Shown here: positions 33,993-43,271 of the stretch, one piece after another
Layout of the letters: every line of letters starts with the position of its first letter
Position numbering within the stretch: position 1 is the first letter of the stretch
Assembly (NCBI RefSeq): GCF_003946175.1
Contig: NZ_RHOK01000006.1
Location: 1-64,000, forward strand
DNA from: Lacticaseibacillus suibinensis
GTDB taxonomy: Bacteria > Bacillota > Bacilli > Lactobacillales > Lactobacillaceae
Direction of reading: 5' to 3'
Length of the DNA: 64,000 nt
Notes under the pieces: generated by a model
The model's database searches: none
What the model was told of the DNA's origin: nothing
The model's input: the letters and a program-made list of their open reading frames with translations, nothing else
Program-made: the position numbers and the translations under genes

Positions 33993-35687
33993 ATGATTAA
34001 ACACAAAGCAATTATGATTGGCGCCGGCTTGGCCAACATGGCCGCGGCCATCTATCTGATTCAGGAAGGCAAATGGGATGGCAGTGCCATCACCTTCTAC
34101 AGTCTGGACGATCACGGCTCTAACGACGGCAGCGCCGCTACTGAGCAAGCCGCGGACTACTGGAACAAGGAACATCCTGTGGAAAACAGCCAGGGCTTCG
34201 TGGCGCGGGGCGGGCGGATGCTGAACTACCGGACTTATGTGGATCTAATGGACCTGCTGAGCCGGGTGCAGTCCGTGACTGAACCAGGCATGACGGCAGC
34301 GGAAGATACACGCGATTTTGATGCTAAGCACCGCACCTTGGATAAGGCGCGCCTGCTGCGCCGCGGCGATGGCATTCTGAATGCCGGGAAGTTGGGCTTA
34401 AACAATCAAGACCGCATGCTGCTGACGAAACTGGTGATGATGCCAGATAAGGACGAAGAACAACTGAACAACGTGTCCATCGCTGACTACTTCAAGGACG
34501 ATCCGCACATGTTTACCACCAACTTCTGGTACATGTGGGAAACCACCTTTGCCTTCCGAACTGCCAGCTCCGCGCAGGAACTGCGGCGCTACATGCACAT
34601 GATGCTGTACGAATTCACCCAAATCGAGCATCTGGTAGGCGTTAACCGTACCCGCTACAACCAGTACGAAAGCATCATGTTGCCTTTGATCAAATATCTG
34701 CAAGACCAAGGCGTCAACATTATTTTGGATAAAATTGTCTCCGATTGGACCTTCAAGGACTCCAAGATGCAAGACGAAATCACCGTCACTGGCCTGGAAG
34801 TCACCGATGCCAACTCTGGTGAAGTGGAAAACGTGGCCATTGACGACGATACGGCGGTCATTTTCACCAACGGCTCGATTACCGACTCGGCCACGCTTGG
34901 CGACTTCAACACGCCAGCGCCAGAGAACATGGACTACGGCATCGCCGCTTCCCTGTGGAAGAAGGCTGCAGCTCACTTCTACAACCTGGGCGATCCTGAC
35001 AAGTTCTTCGCCGACCGCGATGCGTCCGAATGGGTCAGCTTCACCTTGACCACCAAGGATCATGTGCTGCTCAATGAAATCACCCGGATCACCACGCAGG
35101 TGCCAGGCAACGCCTTGAACTCCTTCTTGAGCACGGCACCAATCACGCCGCTGGGCCAGCCGGATGTCAACATGTCCATCGTGGTGCACCACCAGCCGCA
35201 CTTCACCACCCAAAGGCCAAACGAAAGTGTCATTTGGGGCTACTTCCTGTATCCACGGCGCACCGGTGAATTCGTGCCGAAGCCGTACATCGAAATGACC
35301 GGGGAAGAAATGCTCAAGGAACTGCTTGGTCAGCTGAGCATGGTCGACCCTGGCCCAGTCAACATCAAAACCAAGACCGATGCAATCATGGACTCCGTGA
35401 TCAACTGCATCCCGGTTTACATGCCATACGCTTCCGCCCTGTTCAACAACCGGGCGAAGTCTGACCGGCCGCTGGTTATTCCGGCCCACTCAACCAACTT
35501 GGCCTTCACCGGTGAATTCGTTGAGCAGCCTTACCAGATGGTCTTTACCGAGCAAAGTGCCGTCCGTTCCGGCGAAATCGCCGCGTACCACTTCGCCGGT
35601 ATTCCAATGAGTCATTTGGTGGACACCCCGCGCTACGACAAGGATATTCCAACCTTGCTGCGGGCCACCAAGAAGATGTTCGAATAA
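33993..35687 (+). CDS. ohyA: Oleate hydratase (myosin-cross-reactive antigen family)
   Basis: 564 residues. FAD enzyme that adds water to unsaturated fatty acids such as oleate, giving 10-hydroxystearate, and so protects against free fatty acids. The Rossmann motif is GAGLANMAAAIYL near the N-terminus; the RGGRMLNYRTYVDLMDLL and TTFAFRTASSAQELRRYMHM segments are family signatures. ATG 33993 has AAGAAGG upstream. It follows a small membrane protein gene, and a TetR gene lies further up. Confidence 0.95.
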   Translation: MIKHKAIMIGAGLANMAAAIYLIQEGKWDGSAITFYSLDDHGSNDGSAATEQAADYWNKEHPVENSQGFVARGGRMLNYRTYVDLMDLLSRVQSVTEPGMTAAEDTRDFDAKHRTLDKARLLRRGDGILNAGKLGLNNQDRMLLTKLVMMPDKDEEQLNNVSIADYFKDDPHMFTTNFWYMWETTFAFRTASSAQELRRYMHMMLYEFTQIEHLVGVNRTRYNQYESIMLPLIKYLQDQGVNIILDKIVSDWTFKDSKMQDEITVTGLEVTDANSGEVENVAIDDDTAVIFTNGSITDSATLGDFNTPAPENMDYGIAASLWKKAAAHFYNLGDPDKFFADRDASEWVSFTLTTKDHVLLNEITRITTQVPGNALNSFLSTAPITPLGQPDVNMSIVVHHQPHFTTQRPNESVIWGYFLYPRRTGEFVPKPYIEMTGEEMLKELLGQLSMVDPGPVNIKTKTDAIMDSVINCIPVYMPYASALFNNRAKSDRPLVIPAHSTNLAFTGEFVEQPYQMVFTEQSAVRSGEIAAYHFAGIPMSHLVDTPRYDKDIPTLLRATKKMFE

Positions 35688-35696
35688 GCTTTCACC

Positions 35697-35725
35697 TGCC
35701 GCGTCGTCAAGGCGCGGCTTTTTGA
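35697..35725 (+). terminator. Terminator of the oleate hydratase gene
   Basis: GCCGCG / CGCGGC stem followed by TTTTT. Confidence 0.7.
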
Positions 35726-35731
35726 TTCAAA

Positions 35732-35759
35732 AACCGCCGCTGAAGATTCAGCGGCGGTT
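35732..35759. terminator. Terminator of the zinc-ribbon protein gene
   Basis: Perfect AACCGCCGCTGAA / TTCAGCGGCGGTT arms with a 2-base loop. Confidence 0.8.
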
Positions 35760-35766
35760 GCTTGGT

Positions 35767-36291
35767 TTATAAGAATTGAGGATGGAACTTGAAACTGATT
35801 TCAGGATCCGGCGCGGTATCCGTCAGCTGCAAATGGAAGACGTTCTGGCGGTCGAATTTCTTCAGGCCGGAAGCGATGAAAATATACGTGTCCTTCACGT
35901 TCAATTCTAGCTGAATGGTTTCGCCATTTTCAATCGGACAGCAAGCGGCATAACCGTTGATCATCACATACACCGTGCTAGCGAGGCGGTTCTTCTCGCG
36001 GGTAATGGTCAGCGTGTGCGGCGCCGCCAAGCGTTCGGCTGCGGCTGCCTCATGCGGAATGGCCTCAAAGCGGCGCCCGCATTCCAGACACTGCAGCTCA
36101 GCCGGCCGGTACAGCACTGGCTGCACGGAGTTATCCGCCATCACCATTTTCATCCGCAATTTTTTATGCGCTAATTTTACCGGAACAAATTGCGTGCTTT
36201 CACAATGCGGGCACTGCATCCCCGCCAAACTTGGGTACGCGATGGTGGCCACTTCTTGGGCCACGGTCCCCAAAGCTTCCTGCTCGATCAT
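35767..36291 (-). CDS. Zinc-ribbon protein of unknown function
   Basis: 174 residues. Two Cys pairs, CPHC (about 27-30) and CLEC (about 66-69), make a treble-clef or zinc-ribbon metal site. The C-terminal half is beta-rich (LTITREKNRLASTVYVMING...IQLELNVKDTYIFIASGLKKFDRQ) and looks like a small domain for binding. There are no membrane segments. ATG 36291 has GGGGGAG upstream. I cannot assign a function. The gene stands alone between oleate hydratase and an ABC exporter. Confidence 0.7.
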   Translation of the reverse strand: MIEQEALGTVAQEVATIAYPSLAGMQCPHCESTQFVPVKLAHKKLRMKMVMADNSVQPVLYRPAELQCLECGRRFEAIPHEAAAAERLAAPHTLTITREKNRLASTVYVMINGYAACCPIENGETIQLELNVKDTYIFIASGLKKFDRQNVFHLQLTDTAPDPEISFKFHPQFL

Positions 36292-36363
36292 GTCTACTCC
36301 CCCTGGCGCCAGGATGAATACCACGACGCCATCGCTTTACGCTAAATATTTCAGCAGAGTTAC

Positions 36364-36472
36364 GTGCCAAAAGGCCGGAGCCGAACATGCAGCTACGCTT
36401 TACACCGAGTCCAAAGTTCGGACTGGGTGTAAAGCTAGGCTACCTGTCGGCTCCAAGACCGCCTTTTGACAC
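36364..36472. repeat. Long inverted repeat D (single hairpin type)
   Basis: GTGCCAAAAGGCCGGAGCC... pairs with ...GGCTCCAAGACCGCCTTTTG, and the inner part GCTTTACACCGAGTCC / GGACTGGGTGTAAAGC pairs again. It shares the CAAAAnGCGGTCT motif with repeats A, B and C. It fills the gap between the zinc-ribbon gene and the ABC transporter. Confidence 0.75.
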
Positions 36473-36584
36473 AGCCCCCCGCTTTTAAAAACGAGAGCTA
36501 GAATACCGCGCAGGGCATGGCTTGTCAAGCGGTCTTGACACACACCCAGCTAATCGTTGCTACGGCAGGCTTTTAGGCACACAA

Positions 36585-36616
36585 AAACGCGACTGGCGCG
36601 GCCGCCAATCGCGTTT
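36585..36616 (-). terminator. Terminator of the ABC exporter operon
   Basis: AAACGCGA / TCGCGTTT outer arms with an inner TGGCG/CGCCA pairing. Confidence 0.75.
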
Positions 36617-36626
36617 GGGCAAATCA

Positions 36627-38438
36627 TTAATCGGTGGCGATATCTTTCTTCACCACAATGCGTTCGTACAGCCAAACGGTAATCAGGTAATACAGACCGT
36701 ACAGGACAATGAAGATGCCAAATGGAATATACAAGTTGTGGTAAGGCTGCTGGATCAGGCCCTTGAACAGTTGCAAGCCGAACAGCACATGCACCACCCC
36801 TAGTAAGCCAGGGAAGAAGAACAAGGCGCCGATTTCTTGGCGAATGGAGCGCCGCAACAACTGCGGCCGCACGCCGATTTTCTGGAGCATCAGATAGCGC
36901 CCTTGATCATAGTTGGCACCACTGAGAATCTTGAACATCAACGTTGAAGCCAGCATCGCCAAGAAGGCAATGCCAAGGAAGAAGCCCATGAAGGCCATCC
37001 CAGAGAACATCCCATTGATCAAGGTATAATAGGCAAACTTCTGGCCTGCTTCATCCGCCGACTTGAAGCCGTTTTGCTTAGCAGTGGTCTTGGCGAGCTT
37101 TTCAATGACGTCGTAGTTAGCCCGGAAGTCCGATACTTGGTAAGTCGTCGCCACATGGGTTTTACCGCCAAGCGCGGCGAATTGGGCCGCCGAAGCGACG
37201 GTCACATTCTTACCAAAATCAGCTTTGGTCAAAAACTGGGTCAACTGCTGTGGCGCCATATCAGCCGCCTTGGCAAAGTTCTTCGCCGTCACTTTGGTGG
37301 GCGTCACGCCGCCCAGGCGATAGGTGGTGACCAAAAGCAACGGATTTTTGGCCAACTCCGCGGCATCGAAGTACACGTGCTTTTGATCAGCCTTCAGATG
37401 GTAGGCGGTTTGGCTGGTGACGCCAGTCAGCTTTTTGGCTTCAGCCTGGGTGCTGGCAGTGGCGTCAACGGTCACAACATCATAGGTATTTTGCATGCTG
37501 GCCAAAGTCGGAATGTCGCGTTCAAAGCCCATCCCGGTGGTAATGGCGCCTAGCGCCAAGGCGAACAGAATGGACACGACCGCCAAAATCTTGGTGTAAT
37601 CACGAATCCGGAAGCTCAACTGACTCAAGGTGAAGGTGCGCAGGTTTTTGGCCGCAAAACGTTGGTTTTTCTTGAGCAAGCCAATCAGCCACACCAAAAG
37701 TGAGTTGAACAGAAAATACGAACCCAGCACGATGGTCACTAACGCTAGAGCTAGGCCGGCCATTTGCAAGGTATTGAGCTGTTGCATCGCCCAATAGCCA
37801 ATGCCCAGTAGAACCAGCGCCAAAATGGCTTGCAAGGTCAGGCGCAGCGGCTTGAGTTGAAGGCGATTAGGCGTTTGCGCCGCGTGCAGGAGCGACAGCA
37901 CCGGGGTCTTGAGTAAGTTGTGGGCATTGACGAACGCTGCCACCACAAACATCAACACGAAAAAGGCAAAAGTGGCCAGCAAAGCCGGCAGCCATAGCGC
38001 CGCGAAGTGCGTGGCCGCGGCATGTAGTTGGGCCATCAGGAGCTGCCCGACCAAACTAGTCAGGCCAACACCGACCACGACGCCCACTGCCGCGGCCAAA
38101 ATACCGACCGTGACGGTTTCAATAAAAATCAGTTGGGCGATTTTGCGGCTTTTGGCCCCCAGCATCATAAACATCGCGTAGTCGCGCTGGCGCATACTCA
38201 TCAGAAACGAGTTCGCGTACACAATGTAAACGGTGGTGATGATAATCAGCAGCACTTCCCCGAGGCCGAAGATGACCGAGGTCATCCCCACTGCTGAGTT
38301 TTGACTCAAGAAGTCCTTGTTGGTGGCCAAGGCCATGAACATGTAAAACACCGCACTGGCAATGACCAAACCGGAGAACAGGACCGCATAGTCACGAAAG
38401 CGAGATTTGATCCCGCCTAAAGCTAATTTACGTAACAT
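36627..38438 (-). CDS. BceB-like ABC transporter permease (FtsX domains)
   Basis: 603 residues with ten predicted membrane segments, two FtsX-type blocks, and a large extracellular domain (about 290-500) between segments VII and VIII, as in bacitracin/lantibiotic resistance transporters. N-terminus MLRKLALGGIKSRFRDYAVLFSG is typical. It would remove peptide antibiotics from their lipid targets. The gene follows the ATPase by 11 bp. No two-component system is beside it, although such transporters usually act as sensors for one. Confidence 0.9.
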   Translation of the reverse strand: MLRKLALGGIKSRFRDYAVLFSGLVIASAVFYMFMALATNKDFLSQNSAVGMTSVIFGLGEVLLIIITTVYIVYANSFLMSMRQRDYAMFMMLGAKSRKIAQLIFIETVTVGILAAAVGVVVGVGLTSLVGQLLMAQLHAAATHFAALWLPALLATFAFFVLMFVVAAFVNAHNLLKTPVLSLLHAAQTPNRLQLKPLRLTLQAILALVLLGIGYWAMQQLNTLQMAGLALALVTIVLGSYFLFNSLLVWLIGLLKKNQRFAAKNLRTFTLSQLSFRIRDYTKILAVVSILFALALGAITTGMGFERDIPTLASMQNTYDVVTVDATASTQAEAKKLTGVTSQTAYHLKADQKHVYFDAAELAKNPLLLVTTYRLGGVTPTKVTAKNFAKAADMAPQQLTQFLTKADFGKNVTVASAAQFAALGGKTHVATTYQVSDFRANYDVIEKLAKTTAKQNGFKSADEAGQKFAYYTLINGMFSGMAFMGFFLGIAFLAMLASTLMFKILSGANYDQGRYLMLQKIGVRPQLLRRSIRQEIGALFFFPGLLGVVHVLFGLQLFKGLIQQPYHNLYIPFGIFIVLYGLYYLITVWLYERIVVKKDIATD

Positions 38439-38449
38439 GGGGATCCTCC

Positions 38450-39208
38450 TTACTGCTGAAAGGTGCCGAGCGTGCTCAGGATTTCCTGATAGAACTGCTC
38501 TTGCGTCTTATCGCCGTGCACCAATTCCTGCCCGATTTGGCCATCTTTGATGAACAAAATGCGCTGAGCGTAGCTGGCAGAGAACGGATCATGGGTCACC
38601 AGCAAAATCGAGACGTGCTCTTGCTCATTCAAGTGCTTCATCGTGTTCAGCAGCTCGCGGGCGGATTGCGAGTCCAAAGCCCCAGTGGGTTCATCCCCGA
38701 ACAAAATCGCCGGTTGCTGCACTAACGCGCGCGCCGCTGCCACCCGCTGCTTTTGGCCGCCGGATAGTTCGGTCGGATAGTGATCCAGCACGCCTTCGAT
38801 GCCCAGCGTGGTGGCAATTTTGTCCACCGCTGCTTGCTGCTGTTTGTGACTGACGTTTTGCAGTGCCATGGGCAAGGCAATGTTTTCGCGGGCGGTCAGG
38901 TTCTCCAGCAAATTGAAGTCTTGGAAGATAAACCCGACTTGCTGGGCGCGAAAATCAGACAGTTGATTGCCTTTCAGCCCGGTCACATCTTTGCCGTTGA
39001 TGGCCACGCTGCCGGCAGTGGGCCGATCCAGCGTGCTTAAGATGTTCAGTAAGGTGGTTTTCCCGGAACCAGAAGCCCCCATAATGCCCACGAATTCCCC
39101 AGGTTGCACGTCAAAGGTCACGCCTTTTAGGGCCTGATATTGTTTCTCGCCGGCTTTCCCATAGATTTTCGTCACGTCATGGACACTGACGACTGGTTGT
39201 TGTGTCAT
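38450..39208 (-). CDS. BceA-like ABC transporter ATP-binding protein
   Basis: 252 residues: Walker A GASGSGKTT, Q-loop FIFQDFNLL, signature LSGGQKQR, Walker B ILFGDEPTGALD, H-loop LLVTHD. The size and sequence fit the MacB/BceA group that works with FtsX permeases. ATG 39208 has GGAGGAAA upstream. It is first in a two-gene operon with the permease. Confidence 0.94.
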   Translation of the reverse strand: MTQQPVVSVHDVTKIYGKAGEKQYQALKGVTFDVQPGEFVGIMGASGSGKTTLLNILSTLDRPTAGSVAINGKDVTGLKGNQLSDFRAQQVGFIFQDFNLLENLTARENIALPMALQNVSHKQQQAAVDKIATTLGIEGVLDHYPTELSGGQKQRVAAARALVQQPAILFGDEPTGALDSQSARELLNTMKHLNEQEHVSILLVTHDPFSASYAQRILFIKDGQIGQELVHGDKTQEQFYQEILSTLGTFQQ

Positions 39209-39455
39209 AATGATTTCCTCCATTTGCTTCCGGCCGCAGCCGGTTTGTCTATGCATCTATGTTACCCTACCGCTGCCGCTTGCGGCCTAACGAATGGCCA
39301 GTTTCAGCTAACAGCTTTGTAAGGCATTTAATCAAATCGCAAACTTTTTTCAGAAAATAGCTAGACCTGACCGCAGATTCAGTTAAAATGGCTAATAGTG
39401 TCATTATTTTTCACTGCACACTCGCGACAGTCTGCGCAGCGGTTAGGAGTCCCTC

Positions 39456-39530
39456 ATGCTACGCAACAAAGCCCCGGGCCTTAAGTCATTGGCTGTTTCA
39501 ATTGACTTGAGGAGAAAAAATGCAAACTGA
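39456..39530 (+). CDS. Putative 24-residue leader peptide overlapping the first APC gene
   Basis: ATG 39456 is preceded by TAGGAG and opens a frame MLRNKAPGLKSLAV... of 24 codons that ends 11 bases inside the permease gene, whose ribosome site (TTGAGGAG) lies within it. Translation of one could affect the other. It is only a frame with a good site; no further support. Confidence 0.3.
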   Translation: MLRNKAPGLKSLAVSIDLRRKNAN

Positions 39531-41163
39531 AAATGAAAAATCGCACTACATTCCCTGGTTCATCATTGGCTTGATGGACTTCGTGACTGTCATTGGCTTC
39601 GACGATATTATTTACAACTTCCGTAATCAAGGCCTGGTGGCGCTGTTCACTTGGGTCCTGATGACCTTCTTTTACGTGATTCCTTACAACTTGATTGTCG
39701 CGCACATGGGCTCGACCTTCTCAGAAGAAGGCGGCGGCATCACTTCCTGGATGCGCCAAACCAACGGCGATACGGTGGGCTATTTTGCCGGCTGGTTCTA
39801 TTGGATCACCGAACTACCTTACGTGGTGGATGTGGCCAACTCGGTCATCATTTCCGCCGGCTGGATTCTCAACGGCGATGGCAACATTCAATCGCATATG
39901 GGTAACGCCTGGTTCGGTATTTTGTCCGCTTTCGTGTTCGTGGTCTTCATCTGGCTGGAGCACTTGTTCAAAAACAAGAGCCTAGAAGTGATGTCCACCA
40001 TCGGCGGTATTGCGATGTTCGGCATGACGGTGCTGTTCGTCATTATGACCTTCGTGGGATTGAAACAAGGCCGCGCGATTGCGACCCATCCCTTCAACCT
40101 GCAAGCCTTCATGCCCAAGCACTTCTGGAGTTTCCGCTTTCTGTCCACGTTCGGCCTGTTCGTCTTTGCGATGAATGGTTCCGAAATGGCGGCGCCTTAC
40201 ACCGGAAACATGAAGAACCCAAGCCGCGACTTCCCGAAGGCGCTCAAGATGATTGCCATCATGACCATGTTTTTGACGCTGTTCGGCACTTTCTCGTTAG
40301 GGGTCTACTTCAACGCCCACAACTTGCCGAATGATCTAAAAATGAACGGGAACTACTACGCGTTCCAGCTGATTGGCCATCAATTCGGACTCGGCAATAT
40401 TCTGCTTTATACCTTCACGGTTACTCAGCTGTTGTATGACTTGGCCCAGCTGGCGATTCTGCTCGATGGCTCGACTCGGATTTTCCTGGCCGATGTCAAC
40501 AAGCGCTTCTTGCCTAAGCAGCTGACCAAAATCAACGCCGATGGCCTGCCGATTAACGGTTACTGGCTGACCACCGCGATTTGCGGGATTATCATGGCGC
40601 TGGGCGGCCTGCTGCCGAAGATCAACGACATCTTCAACTGGTTGCTGGATCTAAACGGCATTGTCTCACCCTTTGCCACCTGCTTCTTATTCTGGTCCTT
40701 TATGATGCTGCGGCGTCACGCCAAGGACTTCCCGACGCCGGATTATACCTATATCAAATCCGACCGGGCTGGTTTTCTGGTCGGCCTTTGGATGTTCAGC
40801 GTCACCTTTATCTTGGCAGTGATGGGCTTCTTCCCGACTGACTCGGATCCCAAAACCTTCATCACCATGTTATCGCTGAACTTCGCTGTGCCTGCCGGCA
40901 TGATTATCCTCGGCTTCATGATGCCCTGGCTGGCCAAACGCCAGCAAACCAACGGGGTCGCATTCGGACCGCGGGCTTGGCAAGTGATCACGGTGCTGTT
41001 AGCCATTGGGCTGATGGCCGCCACCACTTATGGCATTAACTTCCGCCTGTTCCCACACATCGTCGGTGGTGAAAAGGTGCTCCTGATTGTGCTCGCCGAC
41101 GCGGTCATGCTGGGCTTGACGCTGCTGGTCACCCGGCACGGGCGCAAAGGCATTACGGCTTAA
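39520..41163 (+). CDS. APC-superfamily amino acid permease (first of a tandem pair)
   Basis: 547 residues with about twelve membrane segments. The opening YIPWFIIGLMDFVTVIGFDDIIYNFRNQGL and the EEGGGITSWMRQTNGDTVGYFAGWFYWIT region show an APC-type transporter related to glutamate/GABA-type exchangers. Substrate unknown. ATG 39520 has TTGAGGAG upstream. It is followed by a terminator and a close paralogue, so the pair arose by duplication. Confidence 0.9.
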   Translation: MQTENEKSHYIPWFIIGLMDFVTVIGFDDIIYNFRNQGLVALFTWVLMTFFYVIPYNLIVAHMGSTFSEEGGGITSWMRQTNGDTVGYFAGWFYWITELPYVVDVANSVIISAGWILNGDGNIQSHMGNAWFGILSAFVFVVFIWLEHLFKNKSLEVMSTIGGIAMFGMTVLFVIMTFVGLKQGRAIATHPFNLQAFMPKHFWSFRFLSTFGLFVFAMNGSEMAAPYTGNMKNPSRDFPKALKMIAIMTMFLTLFGTFSLGVYFNAHNLPNDLKMNGNYYAFQLIGHQFGLGNILLYTFTVTQLLYDLAQLAILLDGSTRIFLADVNKRFLPKQLTKINADGLPINGYWLTTAICGIIMALGGLLPKINDIFNWLLDLNGIVSPFATCFLFWSFMMLRRHAKDFPTPDYTYIKSDRAGFLVGLWMFSVTFILAVMGFFPTDSDPKTFITMLSLNFAVPAGMIILGFMMPWLAKRQQTNGVAFGPRAWQVITVLLAIGLMAATTYGINFRLFPHIVGGEKVLLIVLADAVMLGLTLLVTRHGRKGITA

Positions 41164-41180
41164 CTGCCGTTCAGGCTTTA

Positions 41181-41211
41181 ATCCCGACTCTGATGAGCCG
41201 GGATTTTTTGG
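41181..41211 (+). terminator. Terminator between the two APC genes
   Basis: AATCCCG.CTC / GAG.CGGGATT, then TTTT. Confidence 0.8.
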
Positions 41212-41316
41212 CTTGGGGGCTTTTCCTGAAAACAGCCCTGGTGTAAAATGGTAAAGATTTTTTAAAGGCGGTGGCGTCTGGCCGCTGTATTCGATTGAAA
41301 CTTGGAGGAAACCTGC

Positions 41317-42966
41317 ATGAAAACACCTGACGAGCAGAAACAATATATCCCTTGGGTCGTGGTTGGCCTGATGGATTTCGTCACCGTTATTGGCTTCGAT
41401 GATATTATTTATAATTTCCAAAATCAGGGCCTCGTCGCTGTCACCTCATGGGTACTGATGACCTTCCTGTATGTCATTCCGTACAACTTGATTGTGGCGC
41501 ACATGGGCTCCACCTTCTCCGAACACGGCGGCGGCATCACGTCCTGGATGCGCCAAACCAACGGCGATACCGTGGGCTACTTTGCCGCCTGGTTCTACTG
41601 GATCACCGGCCTGCCTTACGTCGTGGATGTGGCCAATTCCGTGGTCATTTCCTTCGGCTGGATTTGGAAAGGGAACGGCAACATTCAGGAGAACTTGGGG
41701 AATGCCTGGTTCGGCATTCTGACCGCCGTCATCTTCGTGATTTTCATCTGGCTCCAGCATTTCTTCAAGAACAAGAGTCTGGAAGTCATGTCCACCATTG
41801 GCGGCGCGGCGATGTTCATCATGACCGTGCTGTTCGTGGTGATGACCTTCGTCGGCCTGGCCAAAGGTGATCCGATTGCGACGCATCCCTTCAACTTGAA
41901 GGCCTTCATGCCCAAAGACTTCCTCAGCCTGAGCTTCCTGTCGACGTTTGGCCTGTTCGTCTTTGCGATGAACGGCTCGGAGCTAGCCGCGCCGTACACG
42001 GCGGATATGAAACATCCAGCCAAGGATTTTCCGAAGGCCCTGAAGATGATTGCCATCATGACGATGTTCCTCACCTTACTGGGCACCTTCTCCTTGGGCG
42101 TGTACTTCAATGCCCACCACCTGCCAAATGACCTGAAAATGAACGGCTCGTACTACGCGTTCTTGGCGATTGGGGAACAATTCGGGCTAGGTAAAGGCCT
42201 GATGTACCTCTTCGCCGTGGTGCAAGGCATCTACATGCTGGCGCAACTGGCGGTGATTTTGGACGCCTCCACCCGAGTCTTCCTCTCAGACGTGGCTAAG
42301 CGCTTCATGCCGCGCCAGCTCACCAAGAAGAACTCTGATGGCCTGCCGATCAACGGCTACTGGATGACCACCATTTTATGTGCGGTGATCATGGCGCTGG
42401 GTGGCTTGCTGCCGCAGATCAACGACATTTTTAACTGGTTGTTAAATCTGAACGGCATCGTGTCCCCGGCTTCCACTTGCTTCTTATTCTGGTCATACCT
42501 CATGGTGCGCCTGCATCAAGACCGCTTCCCGAAGCCGGCTTATACCTTCCTCAAAAACCGCACCGTCGGCATCGTCGTCGGCGCCTGGATGCTGGGCATT
42601 ACGGCGGTGCTGGCCGTGCTGGGCTTCTTCCCCACTGATGCCTCGGCGGATATCTTCGCTTTGGAATTGACGCTGAACATTTTGGTCCCGATTGGCATGA
42701 TCGTGCTGGGCTTCATGATGCCTTGGATTGCCAAGCGGCAGAACCAGCAAAATGGTAATGCCTTCAGCCCCACCACCTGGCTAGGCTTGACAGTGGTCAT
42801 CACCGTCTTGCTGCTGGGGCTAGTGAGCTACGGGATGGCCACCAACTTGCTGGTGCACGCCGCCCCGCTGCTGAAATGGGGCGCCATCATCGTAGTCGAT
42901 GGTGCTTTACTCTTTGTCACCTTGTCCGCCACGCGCAATGGCCGCCGCGGGATCACTGAAGACTAA
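41317..42966 (+). CDS. APC-superfamily amino acid permease (second of a tandem pair)
   Basis: 549 residues, closely similar to the preceding permease along its whole length (for example YIPWVVVGLMDFVTVIGFDD and FAMNGSELAAPYT). Differences cluster in the central and C-terminal segments, which suggests a changed substrate. ATG 41317 has TTGGAGG upstream; a TTG five codons before overlaps that site. It has its own promoter-like TGTAAAAT near 41240 and its own terminator. Confidence 0.9.
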   Translation: MKTPDEQKQYIPWVVVGLMDFVTVIGFDDIIYNFQNQGLVAVTSWVLMTFLYVIPYNLIVAHMGSTFSEHGGGITSWMRQTNGDTVGYFAAWFYWITGLPYVVDVANSVVISFGWIWKGNGNIQENLGNAWFGILTAVIFVIFIWLQHFFKNKSLEVMSTIGGAAMFIMTVLFVVMTFVGLAKGDPIATHPFNLKAFMPKDFLSLSFLSTFGLFVFAMNGSELAAPYTADMKHPAKDFPKALKMIAIMTMFLTLLGTFSLGVYFNAHHLPNDLKMNGSYYAFLAIGEQFGLGKGLMYLFAVVQGIYMLAQLAVILDASTRVFLSDVAKRFMPRQLTKKNSDGLPINGYWMTTILCAVIMALGGLLPQINDIFNWLLNLNGIVSPASTCFLFWSYLMVRLHQDRFPKPAYTFLKNRTVGIVVGAWMLGITAVLAVLGFFPTDASADIFALELTLNILVPIGMIVLGFMMPWIAKRQNQQNGNAFSPTTWLGLTVVITVLLLGLVSYGMATNLLVHAAPLLKWGAIIVVDGALLFVTLSATRNGRRGITED

Positions 42967-42976
42967 ACCACACGCA

Positions 42977-43005
42977 AACGGGAGTGCCGAGGCACTCCCG
43001 TTTTT
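42977..43005. terminator. Terminator of the second APC gene
   Basis: AAACGGGAGTGCC / GGCACTCCCGTTT with 2-base loop and T-run. Confidence 0.9.
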
Positions 43006-43023
43006 GGTTGCAGATGAAGAAGG

Positions 43024-43125
43024 TTAACGCGTTGCGCGCACTTTCCGTCGGCGCAAGACGGCCACCGTCGCAATGGCGAGCATACCCGCAGCTACCGATG
43101 CCGCGATGGGATAGATGTTTGACAT
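43024..43125 (-). CDS. 33-residue single-span membrane peptide
   Basis: MSNIYPIAASVAAGMLAIAT... followed by VLRRRKVRATR: one hydrophobic helix and a basic tail. Ribosome site AGAGGTG lies 7 bases before the ATG. It could be a small regulatory membrane peptide. Function unknown. Confidence 0.55.
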   Translation of the reverse strand: MSNIYPIAASVAAGMLAIATVAVLRRRKVRATR

Positions 43126-43271
43126 GAGCAACACCTCTTTTCTTGTATGGTGTTAGTATGCCAAGCAGATGCGAATAGAATGTGAAGGCTAACCAGTAAA
43201 ATAATGACCATTCTGGCGTTTTTCTGAGGCCCCGCCCGAAAAAAGGCCCGCCAAGCGGACCTTCACACCAA

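Noticed and set aside
34398-35489. A 363-codon frame opposite the oleate hydratase gene
   Set aside because: The oleate hydratase frame is full length with family motifs; the antisense product has no domain and no ribosome site.
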